Position numbers and translations under genes: made by a program. A stretch of 32,288 bases of DNA, from positions 1 to 32,288 of the forward strand of contig JBHHYH010000036.1 in assembly GCA_046757465.1 (NCBI GenBank), given 5' to 3'. The DNA comes from Scalindua_A sp046757465 (GTDB lineage: Bacteria > Planctomycetota > Brocadiia > Brocadiales > Scalinduaceae). Under the pieces are notes generated by a model. The model was not told the DNA's origin. It searched no databases and saw nothing but the letters and a program-made list of their open reading frames with translations. This document shows, piece by piece, positions 31,215-32,288 of this stretch. Position 1 is the stretch's first letter. Each line of letters opens with the position of its first letter.

Positions 31215-32288
31215 TCAGATAGCTAAAAGATTTTTACTGTATTCACATGCTACATCTTTCCATAAATACTTCCTTTTCACGAGCTGAATACTCCTCTCCC
31301 CCATATCTTCTCTCAGTTGTTTGTTTCTTAATAAAAGATTTATCTTTTCAAATAATATACTTGTACTTTTGGGGGGGACAAAGAAACCGTTATACCCATC
31401 CTTTATTAGTGCTTCATCCCTAAGAATAGAGGTCGTAATTACGGGTAACTTTGATGCCATTGCCTCTAAAATTGCATTAGGCATTCCCTCATCCAATGAA
31501 GGAAGTACAAAGAGGTCTGCAGATTGATATTTCTTAGGCATATCTCTCCTGGATACCCAACCGGAAAAAATAACATTTTCATCTATAGAAAGCTCTTTTG
31601 CCATTTGTTCCATGGACTTACGTAAGGGACCATCTCCAACTATTTCAAGAGAATAGTTTCCCTTAAAGCCATTCTTCTTCAATATAGACAAGGCTCCCAG
31701 AAGATACTCTATCCCTTTCTGTCGCGATAATCTTCCAACAGTTAATATTTTTACTTTATTCCCATTACTTTTGGTAATTTCTGGCTTGTATTGTTCAATG
31801 TCCACACCATTAGGAATAGTTGGTATTTCCAGGTTAGGAGAAAAACATCTCGCTAGTTTTCTTAACCTGGCACTGTTTGTTACAACTTGTCCTGCATGTT
31901 TCCATATAAGTCTAATAAGAGGCTTTGTAAGAAGGTGATAGATATACAATCTCTCAGACAAAAATCCAGGTACATCTCCTCCACGTAATGAAAGTATATA
32001 AGGTATTTTAAACCGTTTTTTAATCCATAATGCGACGACTCCACACGGCAAACCAAAAAAGGCTATTACCCTTTCAGGCTTAAATTTCTTCACCACTGCA
32101 TCACAATGGAACAAGGCGCTCACCATGAATGTCAACATCTCAAATACATTACACCGGTCAACCCTCTTACGAATAACCGGAATACGGAAAATATTCACCC
32201 TTTGTATTCGTCCTTCGCTTGGAAGTCCTCGAAATGCAGAGGTCAAGACAGTAACGCTATGTCCCATTTTACATAAGTGTTTTGCCAG
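31215..32288 (-). CDS. GT4-family glycosyltransferase, 5' end beyond the window
   Basis: A partial gene: the visible 357 residues begin LAKHLCKMGHSVTVLTS, a typical segment near residue 20-40 of a GT4 enzyme, so the true start lies to the right of base 32288. An inner ATG at 32267 is not the start. The B domain shows IPNGVDIEQYKPE, ILTVGRLSRQKGIEYLLGAL, LEIVGDGPLR, NVIFSGWV and the donor-binding EGMPNAILEAM (E-x7-E type), which binds the nucleotide sugar. It acts in the cytoplasm or at the inner membrane on a lipid-linked or other sugar acceptor. Length and motifs fit the family. It opens the locus, but promoters and earlier genes are outside the window. Confidence 0.92.
   Translation of the reverse strand: MAKHLCKMGHSVTVLTSAFRGLPSEGRIQRVNIFRIPVIRKRVDRCNVFEMLTFMVSALFHCDAVVKKFKPERVIAFFGLPCGVVALWIKKRFKIPYILSLRGGDVPGFLSERLYIYHLLTKPLIRLIWKHAGQVVTNSARLRKLARCFSPNLEIPTIPNGVDIEQYKPEITKSNGNKVKILTVGRLSRQKGIEYLLGALSILKKNGFKGNYSLEIVGDGPLRKSMEQMAKELSIDENVIFSGWVSRRDMPKKYQSADLFVLPSLDEGMPNAILEAMASKLPVITTSILRDEALIKDGYNGFFVPPKSTSILFEKINLLLRNKQLREDMGERSIQLVKRKYLWKDVACEYSKNLLAI

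Noticed and set aside
1..32288. CRISPR arrays, tRNA or rRNA genes
   Set aside because: No regular direct-repeat/spacer pattern and no cloverleaf or rRNA-like sequence seen by eye on either strand.

Overview
The window looks like about 32 kb of a low-GC, Gram-negative-type bacterial chromosome. It encodes a lipoprotein with a lipobox, exported proteins with signal peptides, a periplasmic-type Cu/Zn superoxide dismutase and a Tat-tagged radical SAM enzyme. Gene style (many B12-binding radical SAM proteins, a membrane-fused spermidine-synthase-like protein) would fit an anammox-type planctomycete or a deltaproteobacterium-like lineage. No rRNA or diagnostic marker is present, so this is a weak inference. 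No tRNA, rRNA, CRISPR array or intact insertion sequence was seen.

Left part (1-4.7 kb): a decayed REP-associated (Y1-type) transposase tail enclosed by a 19-nt inverted repeat, abutting a SEC-C ORF that appears to lack its 5' end. A GC-richer methyltransferase, a double-ACT protein, and an exported protein/lipoprotein pair follow. Next is an intergenic region with two inverted copies of a 'TGTCATTCCCG...' repeat and a good sigma-70 promoter for an AmrS-type radical SAM protein.

Middle (4.7-14 kb): a KefB/C-type antiporter, a large membrane protein with a central spermidine-synthase fold plus a previously uncalled 57-aa zinc-ribbon protein, and a sigma-54 response regulator. Convergent to the regulator is a block of small genes, ending in an uncalled 58-aa peptide built of three 15-residue repeats. 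Then come an Rcp/CheY-like response regulator and a two-gene exported unit with SodC.

Right part (14.5-32.3 kb): mostly one minus-strand run that looks like a surface glycan or glycolipid locus. In transcription order from the right edge: a GT4 glycosyltransferase (cut by the window edge), the frameshifted remnant of a second GT4, a radical SAM protein with an unusual CX7CX2C cluster motif, a B12-binding radical SAM protein, a zinc-finger methyltransferase, a radical SAM/SPASM protein, an SDR epimerase/dehydratase, a second B12-binding radical SAM protein, a GT-C-like membrane protein, a second radical SAM/SPASM protein, a methyltransferase, and a third B12-binding radical SAM protein. A convergent methyltransferase and a GT-C/TPR membrane protein lie beyond. 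Six radical SAM genes within 12.8 kb, alternating with methyltransferases and glycosyl-transfer genes, is the most notable feature. The natural reading is unusual radical chemistry (for example methylation at unactivated carbons) on a sugar, lipid or peptide displayed at the surface. The product is unknown.
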